Positions 10,108 through 18,192 of a stretch of 64,000 nucleotides of DNA are shown piece after piece (positions within the stretch are counted from its first letter, which is position 1; each line of letters starts with the position of its first letter). The position numbers and the translations under genes are program-made. The notes under the pieces were generated by a model that searched no databases, had not been told where the DNA came from, and was given only the letters and a program-made list of their open reading frames with translations. Source of the DNA: Bradyrhizobium diazoefficiens (GTDB lineage Bacteria > Pseudomonadota > Alphaproteobacteria > Rhizobiales > Xanthobacteraceae); contig NZ_CP067041.1 of NCBI RefSeq assembly GCF_016599855.1, positions 5,766,001 to 5,830,000 on the forward strand, in the 5' to 3' direction.

Positions 10108-11859
10108 TTACTGGGTTGTCCTGGATGCCGCAAGAATAAGGCGGTCCGCAGGCGGCAGGTCATAGCGGGGCTCGATTCCGAGAAGCGGTCCGATACGGGT
10201 AATGACGTTGCCGGCGGTCGGAACGGCGTTCCAGCCCGACGTGATGAAGCCGTAGGTTTCCTTGAGCGGCTGCGGCTCGTCAAGCATGATCAGAAGCTGG
10301 TATTTCGGCTTGTCCGCCGGCATGATCGCGGTGAACGCAGTCAGCACGCGTTTCTTGGCGTAGCGGCCGTTGACCACCTTTTCCGCGGTGCCGGTCTTGC
10401 CGCCGATATAATAGCCCTTCACGTCGGCCTTGCGTGCCGTACCGATTTCGGCGTTCAGGCGCATCAGGAAGCGCATCTTGTCGGAGGTCTCGGGCTTGAT
10501 CACGCGCTTTGCGATCGCCCGCGCCTCCTCCTCGGAGCGCTTGAGAAAGGTCGGGGGAATCAGAAGCCCGCCATTCGCGAGCGCGCTGACGCCCATGACG
10601 GCCTGCAACGGCGCGACCGCCATGCCGTGACCGAATGCGATGGTGATGGTGTTCAGCTCGCTCCAGTGCCGCGGCAGGATCGGTGAGGCGCTTTCCGGCA
10701 GCTCGGTGCGCAGCCGGTCGAGCTGCCCCATCTTGCGCAGGAACGCCTTGTGCGCTTCCACGCCTTGCGCCAGCGCGATCCGCGCCGCACCGACGTTGGA
10801 GGAGAAGGTGAACACCTCTTTCATGTTCAGGAAGCGGCCCTTCGGCTCGTCGTCATGGATTGCGAACTTGCCGTAGTGCAGCGGCCCGCGCGCATCCCAC
10901 AGTGAATCGAGGCCGTATTTGCCGGTGTCGAGCGCCATCGCGAGTGTGAACGCCTTGAAGGTCGAGCCCATCTCGTAGACGCCGGTGGTCAGACGGTTGA
11001 TGCGGTCGGGGTCGTGCACTTCCTTCGGATTGTTGGGGTCGAAGTCGGGCAACGACACCATCGCGATGATCTCGCCCGTGTTGACGTTGGTGACGAGGCC
11101 GGAGGCCGCCTTGGCGTGGAACTTCTCCTTGGCTTTGAGCAGCTCGTCGCGCAGCGCGTGCTCGACGCGCAGATCGACCGACAGCTCGACCGGCTTCTGC
11201 AACCGGTCGATGGCAAAGCCGGCGCGGTGGAGATCGGCGAGGCCCTGATTGTCGAGCCACTTCTCCATGCCGGCAATGCCCTGGTTGTCGATGTTGACCA
11301 GACCGATGAGATGGGCGACCTCGTTGCCGGTCGGGTAGACGCGCTTGTTCTCACGCAGGAAGCCGATGCCGGGAAGGCCGAGCTTATGGATGTCCTGCTG
11401 CTGCTTCGCCGTGATCTCGCGCTTCAGCCAGACGAAGCCCTTGCGCGACGACAGGCGATCGCGCACTTCGGCTTCGTCGAGATCGGGCACGGTCGCGGTC
11501 AGAAGCTCGATCGCCTCGTCCTTGTCGATGATGCGGCGCGGCTCGCCGAACATGCTGGCGGCCTTGACGTCGGTCGCAAGGATCGCGCCGTTGCGGTCGA
11601 CGATGTCGGGCCGCGCGGTCGCAACCACTTCCTGCGAGGCGGCGCGCCGCGCGCTGTGGGCGTCGGCGCCGATCGCGAACATCACCAGGCGGCCGCCGAT
11701 CAGGGCGTAGATGGTGGCAAAGGCCAGCATCGCCAGACCAACACGGGCGCGCGCCTTCTCGGCGCGATCGACGTTTCGCCCGTAGAGCAGACTGCGGATC
11801 AGACGCTGCCGCCAGGGCTCGGCTGGCCGCTCGGTGAGTTTGGCCGGAGCAGTGCTCAT
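10108..11859 (-). CDS. ftsI: Septal peptidoglycan transpeptidase (penicillin-binding protein 3 type)
   Basis: Class B penicillin-binding protein that crosslinks septal peptidoglycan with FtsW. The 583-residue product has one N-terminal membrane segment (about residues 40-62), a PBP dimerisation domain beginning with DIVDRNG, and the transpeptidase domain with all three active-site motifs: STFK (299-302), SSN (353-355) and KTG (488-490). The start codon overlaps the ftsL stop by 4 bp (11856-11859). The long N-terminal cytoplasmic part is usual in this order. Confidence 0.95.
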   Translation of the reverse strand: MSTAPAKLTERPAEPWRQRLIRSLLYGRNVDRAEKARARVGLAMLAFATIYALIGGRLVMFAIGADAHSARRAASQEVVATARPDIVDRNGAILATDVKAASMFGEPRRIIDKDEAIELLTATVPDLDEAEVRDRLSSRKGFVWLKREITAKQQQDIHKLGLPGIGFLRENKRVYPTGNEVAHLIGLVNIDNQGIAGMEKWLDNQGLADLHRAGFAIDRLQKPVELSVDLRVEHALRDELLKAKEKFHAKAASGLVTNVNTGEIIAMVSLPDFDPNNPKEVHDPDRINRLTTGVYEMGSTFKAFTLAMALDTGKYGLDSLWDARGPLHYGKFAIHDDEPKGRFLNMKEVFTFSSNVGAARIALAQGVEAHKAFLRKMGQLDRLRTELPESASPILPRHWSELNTITIAFGHGMAVAPLQAVMGVSALANGGLLIPPTFLKRSEEEARAIAKRVIKPETSDKMRFLMRLNAEIGTARKADVKGYYIGGKTGTAEKVVNGRYAKKRVLTAFTAIMPADKPKYQLLIMLDEPQPLKETYGFITSGWNAVPTAGNVITRIGPLLGIEPRYDLPPADRLILAASRTTQ

Positions 11860-12248
11860 TGCTTGTCCTCGGACTGAGGCACGGATCCCGTCACGCTCTC
11901 CGGATCGCTCGCGGCTTCGATGGTGTTGATCATGGACCCGATCGGATCAGGCTCGCCCGGCCTGAACATCCGCGGCGGACGGTCCGGCAGGTTCTTCAGT
12001 GAATCATATTGCGTGCCATTGACGGGCTTGAGCGGCAGATGCCGCTCGGCGAGGCCCTGCAGGCGCAGGGGCGCGTCGAGCCTCGCCCATTCGGAGCGCA
12101 ACTGCGCGATCGCATCGCGCTGCTCGCGGATCTCGGCATGCAGCCGCAGCACCTTCTCGGTGCGGGCGGTGGAGTCCATCTTGATCCGGTAGACATAGGC
12201 GGCCGCGAAGATCAGCGCGCCGATGACGAGAAGGTGGATGAAGCGCAT
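11856..12248 (-). CDS. ftsL: Cell division protein FtsL
   Basis: Small bitopic division protein that bridges early and late divisome parts. The 130-residue product begins with a membrane segment (LLVIGALIFAAAYVYRI, about residues 6-22) followed by a predicted coiled coil (about 25-60, RTEKVLRLHAEIREQRDAIA) and an acidic/proline C-terminal tail. Sequence is poorly conserved in this family, so size, topology and place between rsmH and ftsI carry the call. It starts 3 bp after rsmH ends. Confidence 0.88.
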   Translation of the reverse strand: MRFIHLLVIGALIFAAAYVYRIKMDSTARTEKVLRLHAEIREQRDAIAQLRSEWARLDAPLRLQGLAERHLPLKPVNGTQYDSLKNLPDRPPRMFRPGEPDPIGSMINTIEAASDPESVTGSVPQSEDKQ

Positions 12249-12251
12249 GTG

Positions 12252-13241
12252 CTAGCCGCCCCTCATCACGTCGGAGAGTTTTGGCCAGGACGATGGCTCG
12301 TCGTTACGATGCGCTGGCACCGAGGTGCGCTCCGCGGCGCGCAGCTTGGCGGAGCGGGCGCGCGGATTGTGCGCAACCTCCGTCTCGCCGGCGGTCACCG
12401 GCCGCCGCGTCAGAAGCTGGAAGCTCGGCGCGCCTTGCGCCACTTCCGGCAGATGCCGCGAGCCGCCGCCGGTCTTCGAACGCTCGGAGAGGAAATTCTT
12501 GACGATGCGGTCTTCCAGCGAGTGGAACGAGACCACGACCAGACGGCCACCGGGCTTGAGCACGCGCTCGGCGGAAACGAGCGCGGTCTGGAGCTCCTCG
12601 AGCTCTTCATTGACGAAGATGCGCAGGGCCTGGAACGTCCGCGTCGCCGGATGAATATCGCCGGGCTTCGAGCGCACCACCCGGCCGACGAGATCGGCGA
12701 GTGCGCGCGTCGTGGTGAACGGCGTTTCCCGCCGGTCAGCCACGATGGCGCGGGCGATGCGGCGCGACTGCCGCTCCTCGCCGAAGAGATAGATAATGTC
12801 GGCGAGGTCGCTTTCCGAGGCGCGCGCGACGACATCCGCGGCCGTCGGTCCCACCTGCCCCATCCGCATGTCGAGCGGACCGTCGAGGCGGAACGAGAAG
12901 CCGCGACCGGCCTGGTCGAGCTGCATCGAGGACACACCGACGTCCATCACGACGCCGTCGACCGCATCGATGCCTTGCGCGGCGCAGACCTCGGCGAGAT
13001 TCGAGAAACGGTCTTCAACCAGCGTCAGCCGGCCGGCCGCGCCCGCGACCAACTCGCCACCGCCGGCGATTGCCGTAGGGTCGCGATCGATCGCGATCAG
13101 GCGGGTTTCGGGTACGTCGAGGATGGCGCGGCTGTAGCCGCCGGCGCCGAAGGTGGCATCGACATAGATGCCGCCTTCCCGCGGCGCGAGATGCCCGATC
13201 GCCTCGCGGCCAAGCACGGGAATATGAGGCACGGCGCTCAT
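12252..13241 (-). CDS. rsmH: 16S rRNA (cytosine(1402)-N(4))-methyltransferase
   Basis: SAM-dependent methyltransferase acting on C1402 of 16S rRNA (old name mraW). The 329-residue product starts [20 protein letters not shown], and has [15 protein letters not shown] (SAM site), [19 protein letters not shown] and [13 protein letters not shown], all typical of RsmH. The ATG at 13241 was chosen over an in-frame extension to 13442 because RsmH proteins start just before the HxPVL motif. It is the first recognisable gene of the dcw cluster here. Confidence 0.95.
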   Translation of the reverse strand: MSAVPHIPVLGREAIGHLAPREGGIYVDATFGAGGYSRAILDVPETRLIAIDRDPTAIAGGGELVAGAAGRLTLVEDRFSNLAEVCAAQGIDAVDGVVMDVGVSSMQLDQAGRGFSFRLDGPLDMRMGQVGPTAADVVARASESDLADIIYLFGEERQSRRIARAIVADRRETPFTTTRALADLVGRVVRSKPGDIHPATRTFQALRIFVNEELEELQTALVSAERVLKPGGRLVVVSFHSLEDRIVKNFLSERSKTGGGSRHLPEVAQGAPSFQLLTRRPVTAGETEVAHNPRARSAKLRAAERTSVPAHRNDEPSSWPKLSDVMRGG

Positions 13242-13680
13242 GCGTCGCGCCTGCCGAATGCGCAGGCGAGCAGGCAGGTAAAATCGGAGGCGAAGCAGCC
13301 CATCACGCCTCGAATAATTCCGCGTCGCGGCGGTTCCACGACAAAGCCACTCTCCAGCATACGCGCCAAGCCCGGTCGCCCCAGGTCGCAATCCCGGTGT
13401 TCCCAGTGGAATATGTCGGGCAACCATGGGATTTCGAGCCAAAAACGCTTTGGCCGCCTCCGGATGCGGGTCGGCTCTTCATGTTCAGTAACGGCCCTTA
13501 GCGTTAAGAAAGCGTTGATCGGCTCGTTACAAGTCGAAAAGGTCCTGGGGCGGTGATGCCTCATCCACACACCGGTCCAAAATGCACCCGTTAACCGCAC
13601 CGCGCGATTGCGCGAAACGGAGGGTAAAGGAATAGTAAAGAGAGGGGCTTGGCCCACACTCTCTCCGACTTGGGTTGTTT
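13242..13680. other. 439-bp region between rsmH and the amidase gene; no mraZ seen
   Basis: Divergent promoter region for the dcw cluster (leftwards) and the amidase gene (rightwards). A 139-codon open frame on the minus strand (13657-13238) ends in an ATGA overlap with rsmH, but its translation (ending [13 protein letters not shown]) shows no MraZ features and I do not recognise it. A/T-rich stretches occur at 13498-13520 and 13588-13645. TTAAGAAAGCGTTGA (13504-13518) matches the CtrA pattern TTAA-N7-TTAA with one mismatch; this is a weak call. I assign no gene. Confidence 0.5.
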
Positions 13681-14544
13681 ATGCCGTCCGGTCCGTCCAC
13701 GCCATCTGGCACTGATCCGAAGCGTCAGCGCGTTCTCCCGGTTCCCAAGACCGCGGCGAACATGCGGACGTTCGAGCCGGATTCGTCGATCGTCTCCGAC
13801 ATCATCCCCTCGCCCAATCACGGCGAGCGCAACAAGGGTCGGCAGCCCGACATGATCGTGCTGCACTACACCGGCATGCCCGACGTCGAGGGCGCGCTGG
13901 CACGGCTGTGCACCGCCGGCACCGACGTGTCCGCCCATTACGTCGTGCTGGAGGACGGCCGCATCGTCCAATGCGTGCCCGAGGCCCGGCGCGCCTGGCA
14001 CGCCGGCGTCTCGTCCTGGGCGGGCGAGGACGACATCAACTCCTGCTCGATCGGGATCGAGATCATCAATCGCGGCCACGACTGGGGCTATCCGGAATAT
14101 CCGCTGCGCCAGATAGCGGCCGTGATCGCGTTATGCCGCGGCATCATGCTCCGCCGCAAGGTGGCGCCGCAACGGGTGCTCGGTCATTCCGATGTCGCGC
14201 CCGGACGCAAGAAGGATCCCGGCGAAAAATTTCCGTGGCATTCGCTGGCGAATTCCGGCGTCGGTCACTGGGTGACGCCCGCGCCGATCGTGCGCGGCGA
14301 AACCCTGATGCTCGGCACCATCAGCGACGAGGTGCTGAGCCTGCAGCAGGCGCTGGCACGCTATGGCTATGGCGTGCCGCTATCAGGCAAATACGATGCG
14401 TCGACGATGGAAGTCGTCACCGCCTTCCAGCGCCACTTTCGCCCCGCACGCCTGGACGGCGTTGCCGATCACTCGACGCTCTCGACCTTGCAGGCGCTGC
14501 TGGCGAGCCTGCCGGCAGATGGCACGGCTGTCGCGTCGAAGTAA
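13681..14544 (+). CDS. N-acetylmuramoyl-L-alanine amidase (AmpD/Amidase_2) with peptidoglycan-binding domain
   Basis: Zinc amidase that cleaves the bond between MurNAc and the L-Ala of the stem peptide. Amidase_2 domain: MIVLHYTG (first zinc histidine), VPEARRAWHAG, NSCSIGIEI and the C-terminal HSDVAPGRKKDPG (second His and Asp ligands). A PG_binding_1 type domain follows (LMLGTISDEVLSLQQALARYG onward in part, to the end). No signal peptide is visible, which fits a cytoplasmic AmpD-like recycling enzyme, though the binding domain is also found in exported forms. An alternative start is the ATG at 13762 (MRTFEPDSSIV), where homologues as I remember them begin. Confidence 0.85.
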   Translation: MPSGPSTPSGTDPKRQRVLPVPKTAANMRTFEPDSSIVSDIIPSPNHGERNKGRQPDMIVLHYTGMPDVEGALARLCTAGTDVSAHYVVLEDGRIVQCVPEARRAWHAGVSSWAGEDDINSCSIGIEIINRGHDWGYPEYPLRQIAAVIALCRGIMLRRKVAPQRVLGHSDVAPGRKKDPGEKFPWHSLANSGVGHWVTPAPIVRGETLMLGTISDEVLSLQQALARYGYGVPLSGKYDASTMEVVTAFQRHFRPARLDGVADHSTLSTLQALLASLPADGTAVASK

Positions 14545-14549
14545 CGGCG

Positions 14550-15785
14550 CTAATCGTCCATCTCTCTCACCCGCCGCGCATAAAGCCGCCGCAACGGCTC
14601 CAACTGCGTCGCCTCCGTCGCCACGGCATAAGCCTCGCGCGCTTCCTGCTTCCGCTCCAGCCGCCGCAGCAAATCCGCGCGGACCGCCGGCAACATCTCA
14701 TAGCCATCCAGCCCGCCGCGCGCGGCGATCGCGTCGACGAGATCGAGCGCGCGCGCCGGGCCATCGACCATCGACACGGCCGCGGCGTGGTTGAGCTCGA
14801 CCACCGGCGACGGACTGATGCGCAACAGCACCTCGTAGAGCCCGGCGATCTGCGGCCAGTCGGTTTGTGCGTAGCTCGGCGCGCGGGCATGCAGCGCGGC
14901 AATTGCAGCCTGCACCACGTAAGGCTGCGGCCGGCCGGGCACGCGCAGCGCGGCGTCGACGAAACGCAGGCCTTCCTCGATCTGCGCGCGATCCCACAGC
15001 GAGCGGTCCTGCTCTTCCAGCAGCACGATGTCACCGGCCGCGGTCTCGCGCCCGGCGCGGCGTGCATCGTGCAGCAGCATCAAGGCCAGGAGGCCCTTGA
15101 TCGCGGCGCGGTCAGGCATCAGCCGGTCGAGCAACCCGCCGAGCCTGATCGCCTCGACCGCGAGGTCGGGTCGCATCAGGTCGGCACCCGAGGTCGCGAC
15201 ATAGCCTTCGGTAAAGACCAGATAGATCACGGCGAGCACGCCCTCGAGCCGCGGCGCCAGCGCATCGCGTTCGGGCACTTCATAGGGAATGCCGGCAAGC
15301 CTGATCTTCTGCTTGGCGCGGACGAGGCGCTGCGCCATCGCATCCTCACCGACGAGGAAGGCGCGGGCGACCTGCGCGGTGGAAAGCCCGCAGACGGTGC
15401 GCAGCGTCAGCGCGACCTGGACCTCGGGCGCGAATGCGGGATGACAGCAGGTGAAGATCAGCCGCAGCATGTCGTCGTCGAGCATCGCCGGCGGCTCGGC
15501 CGGCGCCTGCGCGTTGAGCTCGAGCTCGTGTACGAACGCCTGCTGCTTGCAGCGGAAGACCGCTTGGCGGCGGACCCGATCGATGGCCTTGTTGCGCGCG
15601 ACGTTGACCAGCCAGGCGCGCGGATTGTCGGGCACATCGGACACAGACCAGCGCTCCAGCGCGACCGCGAAAGCGTCCTGGAGCGCGTCTTCAGCAAGAT
15701 CGAAATCCCCGACGAGGCGGATCAGCGTGGCCAGCGCCCGGCCCGCCTCGTCGCGGAAGATCTTGTCGATGTCGGTGGGCGTCAT
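14550..15785 (-). CDS. ECF sigma factor with C-terminal DUF6596/TPR-like extension (ECF42 type)
   Basis: RNA polymerase sigma factor of the extracytoplasmic-function class. Residues about 1-170 hold sigma region 2 ([20 protein letters not shown], with [20 protein letters not shown]) and region 4 ([20 protein letters not shown]). The remaining 240 residues form the helical extension typical of the ECF42 group (about 400 residues in all; [10 protein letters not shown] is characteristic). Groups of this kind have no anti-sigma factor; the extension is thought to control activity. It lies 22 bp downstream of a DGPF protein on the same strand, the standard ECF42 pairing. Confidence 0.88.
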   Translation of the reverse strand: MTPTDIDKIFRDEAGRALATLIRLVGDFDLAEDALQDAFAVALERWSVSDVPDNPRAWLVNVARNKAIDRVRRQAVFRCKQQAFVHELELNAQAPAEPPAMLDDDMLRLIFTCCHPAFAPEVQVALTLRTVCGLSTAQVARAFLVGEDAMAQRLVRAKQKIRLAGIPYEVPERDALAPRLEGVLAVIYLVFTEGYVATSGADLMRPDLAVEAIRLGGLLDRLMPDRAAIKGLLALMLLHDARRAGRETAAGDIVLLEEQDRSLWDRAQIEEGLRFVDAALRVPGRPQPYVVQAAIAALHARAPSYAQTDWPQIAGLYEVLLRISPSPVVELNHAAAVSMVDGPARALDLVDAIAARGGLDGYEMLPAVRADLLRRLERKQEAREAYAVATEATQLEPLRRLYARRVREMDD

Positions 15786-15807
15786 GCGTCGATGCGCAGT
15801 TCGGCCG

Positions 15808-16161
15808 TCACTTGTCGTAGACCCAGATCGGCCTCACCTCCATCGATCCAATGCGCGCGCTCGGAATGCGCGCTGCGATCTCGATCGCGGCGTTCAGATC
15901 CTTGGCCTCGACCAGATAATAGCCACCGAGCTGCTCGCGCGTCTCCGCAAACGGGCCATCGGTCGTCAGCGTCTTGCCGTCGCGCACCCGCACGGTCGTC
16001 GCGGTCGTGGTCGGCCGCAGCCGATCGCCGGCCTTGAAGTTGCCGCTCTGGATGATGGATTGCGTGAAGGCCTGGTATTCGGCCATCATCTTCTGGGCTG
16101 TGGCAGCGTCGTTCTTCGCGTACTCGACCTCATTCTGGTAGATCATTAGCAGATACTGCAT
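15808..16161 (-). CDS. DGPF-domain (YCII-related) protein, partner of the ECF sigma factor
   Basis: Small 117-residue protein with [11 protein letters not shown] at the start and the signature [20 protein letters not shown] in the middle; this is the YCII-related DGPF family that is genetically tied to ECF42 sigma factors. Biochemical role is unknown; the fold is a ferredoxin-like dimer in related structures. It is transcribed just ahead of the sigma gene and probably forms a two-gene operon with it. Confidence 0.88.
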   Translation of the reverse strand: MQYLLMIYQNEVEYAKNDAATAQKMMAEYQAFTQSIIQSGNFKAGDRLRPTTTATTVRVRDGKTLTTDGPFAETREQLGGYYLVEAKDLNAAIEIAARIPSARIGSMEVRPIWVYDK

Positions 16162-16310
16162 GGCTTAACTCCTGTTGTTCGGCTGCGTCGCCGACATCCA
16201 GTCGAACGGGGCACGCTCCAGACGACATCTTCAGGATAATTTATTTGCAGGCGGCGTGCGCGGCGATATCGGCTTGACGGAACCGTCACAAATGCTCCAT
16301 GCGTAAGCCG

Positions 16311-16727
16311 TCAGTCGGCCGGACGGCCGCTCCGGCAAGGGCCGAAAGGCCGCCGGGGAGGAAAGTCCGGGCTCCCTTGACATGCGGTGCCGGATAACGT
16401 CCGGCGAGGGTGACCTTAGGGAAAGTGCCACAGAGAACGAACCGCTCCCTCCTCGGAGGAAGTAAGGGTGAAAAGGTGCGGTAAGAGCGCACCGCGGCGC
16501 CGGCAACGGAGCCGGCATGGTAAACCCCACCGGGAGCAAAACCGAATAGGGACGGCTTAAGCGGGCTGTTCGCTTTGAGCGATAACGCCGCGGGGCGATG
16601 TCAGGCCCGCCGTCCGGGTAGGTTGCTCGAGGCCATGTGCAAACATGGTCCCAGAGGAATGGCCGTCACGCATCGTTCGCGCAAGCGGACGGTGCCCTAC
16701 AGAACCCGGCTTACAGGCCGGCTGATA
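16311..16727 (+). ncRNA. rnpB: RNase P RNA (type A)
   Basis: Catalytic RNA that removes the 5' leader of pre-tRNAs. Conserved blocks are GAGGAAAGTCCGGGCTCC at about 16358-16375, GAAAGTGCCACAGAGA and the 3' block CTACAGAACCCGGCTTACAG at about 16697-16716. Helix P1 closes the molecule: TCAGTCGGCC (16311-16320) pairs with GGCCGGCTGA (16716-16725) with one G-U pair. Ends are set from P1 and are good to a few bases. It lies alone between the DGPF gene and the hydrolase. Confidence 0.96.
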
Positions 16728-16736
16728 TCTTGCAAC

Positions 16737-16768
16737 GAGGGGTTCGATGTTAGCGCATCGGACCCCTC
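16737..16768 (+). terminator. Hairpin terminator candidate after rnpB
   Basis: A 13-bp stem, GAGGGGTTCGATG (16737-16749) with CATCGGACCCCTC (16756-16768), contains a single G-U pair and a TTAGCG loop, 10 bp after the mature end of RNase P RNA. The tail ACCATTTTGG has only four T residues. Confidence 0.7.
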
Positions 16769-16783
16769 ACCATTTTGGCCACC

Positions 16784-16886
16784 GTCATTCCGGGGCGCGA
16801 CGAAGTCGCGAACCCGGAATCCATTCATCCACTGACTTTGCCGCCTGATGGATTCCGGGCTCTCGCTTCGCGAGCCCCGGAATGAC
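16784..16886. repeat. Palindromic repeat (GTCATTCCGGGG family), copy 1
   Basis: Outer arms GTCATTCCGGGGCGCG and GAGCCCCGGAATGAC, inner arms CCCGGAATCCAT and ATGGATTCCGGG. Copies are at 30358-30463 and 49335-49443. Confidence 0.8.
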
Positions 16887-16895
16887 GAGGGCGGC

Positions 16896-17621
16896 TTAAG
16901 CCACGATCTCCTGCAGCACACCCATCAACGCCTCCGGCGCCGTCACATTCGGCGCGTGACTGGCGTCGAGCTCGAAATAGCGCCAGCCCTCCTCGCTCTT
17001 CGCGCGCCCAGCGAACTGCCCGAACACGTCGCCGGGCGGAATGCGTTTGCAATAGATATAGCTGCGCGGCATTGCCGGCTCGCCGTGTTGCAGCTTCAGC
17101 TTCGTCTCGAAACATTTGATCGGCATGTTGATGCGGCGCGCGTTGAGCCAGTCGAGATCGGCTTGCGGCGTATCCGGCGGCGGCGGGTTCGGCGGGATGC
17201 GGTAGCCGTCGCCGGAGCTTGCTGCCTTGCGCATCGGCTCGCGCCCGCCCTCGTTGAGGTCGAACAGAGACTCGCCGTTGCGCGGCACGAATGCGTCGAG
17301 ATAGATCAGTTGCGACACACGTTCCCGCGCGCGGTCGGCGACGCCGGTGGCGACCATGCCGCCATAACTGTGGCCGAGCAGCACGATGTCTTCGAGGTCC
17401 TCAAACTTGATGACGTTGAGGATGTCCTGGATATGCGTCTCGAGATCGATCGCAGGACTGGCCAGATGCGAGCGTTCGCCGAGCCCGGTGTAAGTCGGTG
17501 CGACCAGGCGGTGGCCGGCCTGTACCATCAACGGATGCATCTTCCGCCATGACCAGCCACCGGACCATGCGCCATGACAAAGCAGGAAGGTTTTCGCGCG
17601 TGCGGCCATGAGCGTTTCCAT
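16896..17621 (-). CDS. Alpha/beta hydrolase (methylesterase/salicylate-esterase-like)
   Basis: Small 241-residue soluble hydrolase. The N-terminus has the oxyanion-hole stretch LLCHGAWSGGWSW, the nucleophile elbow is GHSYGG (about residue 84-89) and the C-terminal part has the histidine in LDASHAPNVTAPEAL. This set resembles plant MES/hydroxynitrile-lyase-like proteins and their bacterial relatives; substrate cannot be told. The second in-frame ATG (MAARAKTFLL, 17606) is an equally possible start. It stands alone, transcribed toward rnpB. Confidence 0.75.
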   Translation of the reverse strand: METLMAARAKTFLLCHGAWSGGWSWRKMHPLMVQAGHRLVAPTYTGLGERSHLASPAIDLETHIQDILNVIKFEDLEDIVLLGHSYGGMVATGVADRARERVSQLIYLDAFVPRNGESLFDLNEGGREPMRKAASSGDGYRIPPNPPPPDTPQADLDWLNARRINMPIKCFETKLKLQHGEPAMPRSYIYCKRIPPGDVFGQFAGRAKSEEGWRYFELDASHAPNVTAPEALMGVLQEIVA

Positions 17622-17680
17622 CGTTCTTGTTTGATGCGATGGAGTGTAGCGGGCAGCCGCGCGATGTAAACGCCGCCGCC

Positions 17681-18112
17681 TCAGGCCGCGCGCGGCGCGT
17701 TCACGAGCACCGCCGCAAGATGACCAGCTTCCCGCCGCAGTTTGCTCGCCTCAAAGCCGTGCATACCGATCTGCCATTGCAGGGCGACGATGGCGCCCTT
17801 GGTCGGTTGCAGCAGCGCCAGCGAGGCAAATAACGTCACCGGCAGCCACACCGACAATTGCAGCCAGACTGGAGGAGCATAAGCGGTCTCAATCGCGAGG
17901 ATCGCCGGCACCACGACATGGCCGACGACGACCATCACCAGATAGGCCGGGAAGTCATCGGCGCGGTGGTGAAACAGTTCCTCGCCGCAATGGTCGCAGC
18001 TATCGGCCACCTTCAGGAAACGGCCGAACAGATGGCCTTCGCCGCAGTTCGGGCACTTGCCCCGGAAACCGCGCCACATTGCCTTTGCCAGAGAGATCGA
18101 ACCGGTCGCCAT
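17681..18112 (-). CDS. DUF983 family membrane protein with zinc ribbon
   Basis: 143-residue protein of unknown function. It has a zinc-ribbon pair CPNCGEG and CDHCGEE (residues about 20-45) followed by two hydrophobic segments (AYLVMVVVGHVVVPAILA and LSVWLPVTLFASLALL). These features and the PTKGAIVALQW end are those of DUF983. Start ATG at 18112; an upstream in-frame extension to 18172 would use TTG and run through the operator-like repeats. It is divergent from the MocR-type regulator at 18193 and may be its target. Confidence 0.82.
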   Translation of the reverse strand: MATGSISLAKAMWRGFRGKCPNCGEGHLFGRFLKVADSCDHCGEELFHHRADDFPAYLVMVVVGHVVVPAILAIETAYAPPVWLQLSVWLPVTLFASLALLQPTKGAIVALQWQIGMHGFEASKLRREAGHLAAVLVNAPRAA

Positions 18113-18137
18113 GACTGTTACCTCTTCCTTTTCGACG

Positions 18138-18167
18138 ATCCATACAATACTATCCTGTATCCATACA
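18138..18167. promoter_or_regulatory. Direct-repeat operator candidate between DUF983 gene and MocR-type regulator
   Basis: ATCCATACA occurs exactly at 18138-18146 and again at 18159-18167, 21 bp apart, that is two helical turns. The inner part also forms a short inverted repeat (ATACA-N9-TGTAT). MocR/GabR-type regulators are known to bind direct repeats next to their own gene, so this is a sensible site for the product of the 18193 gene. Role inferred. Confidence 0.55.
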
Positions 18168-18192
18168 TTCAAAGGAAATAGGCCTAAATTGC

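Noticed and set aside
13238..13657. 139-codon open frame upstream of rsmH as a candidate mraZ
   Set aside because: No MraZ motifs and not recognisable; only the ATGA overlap favours it. Left as an open question in the findings.
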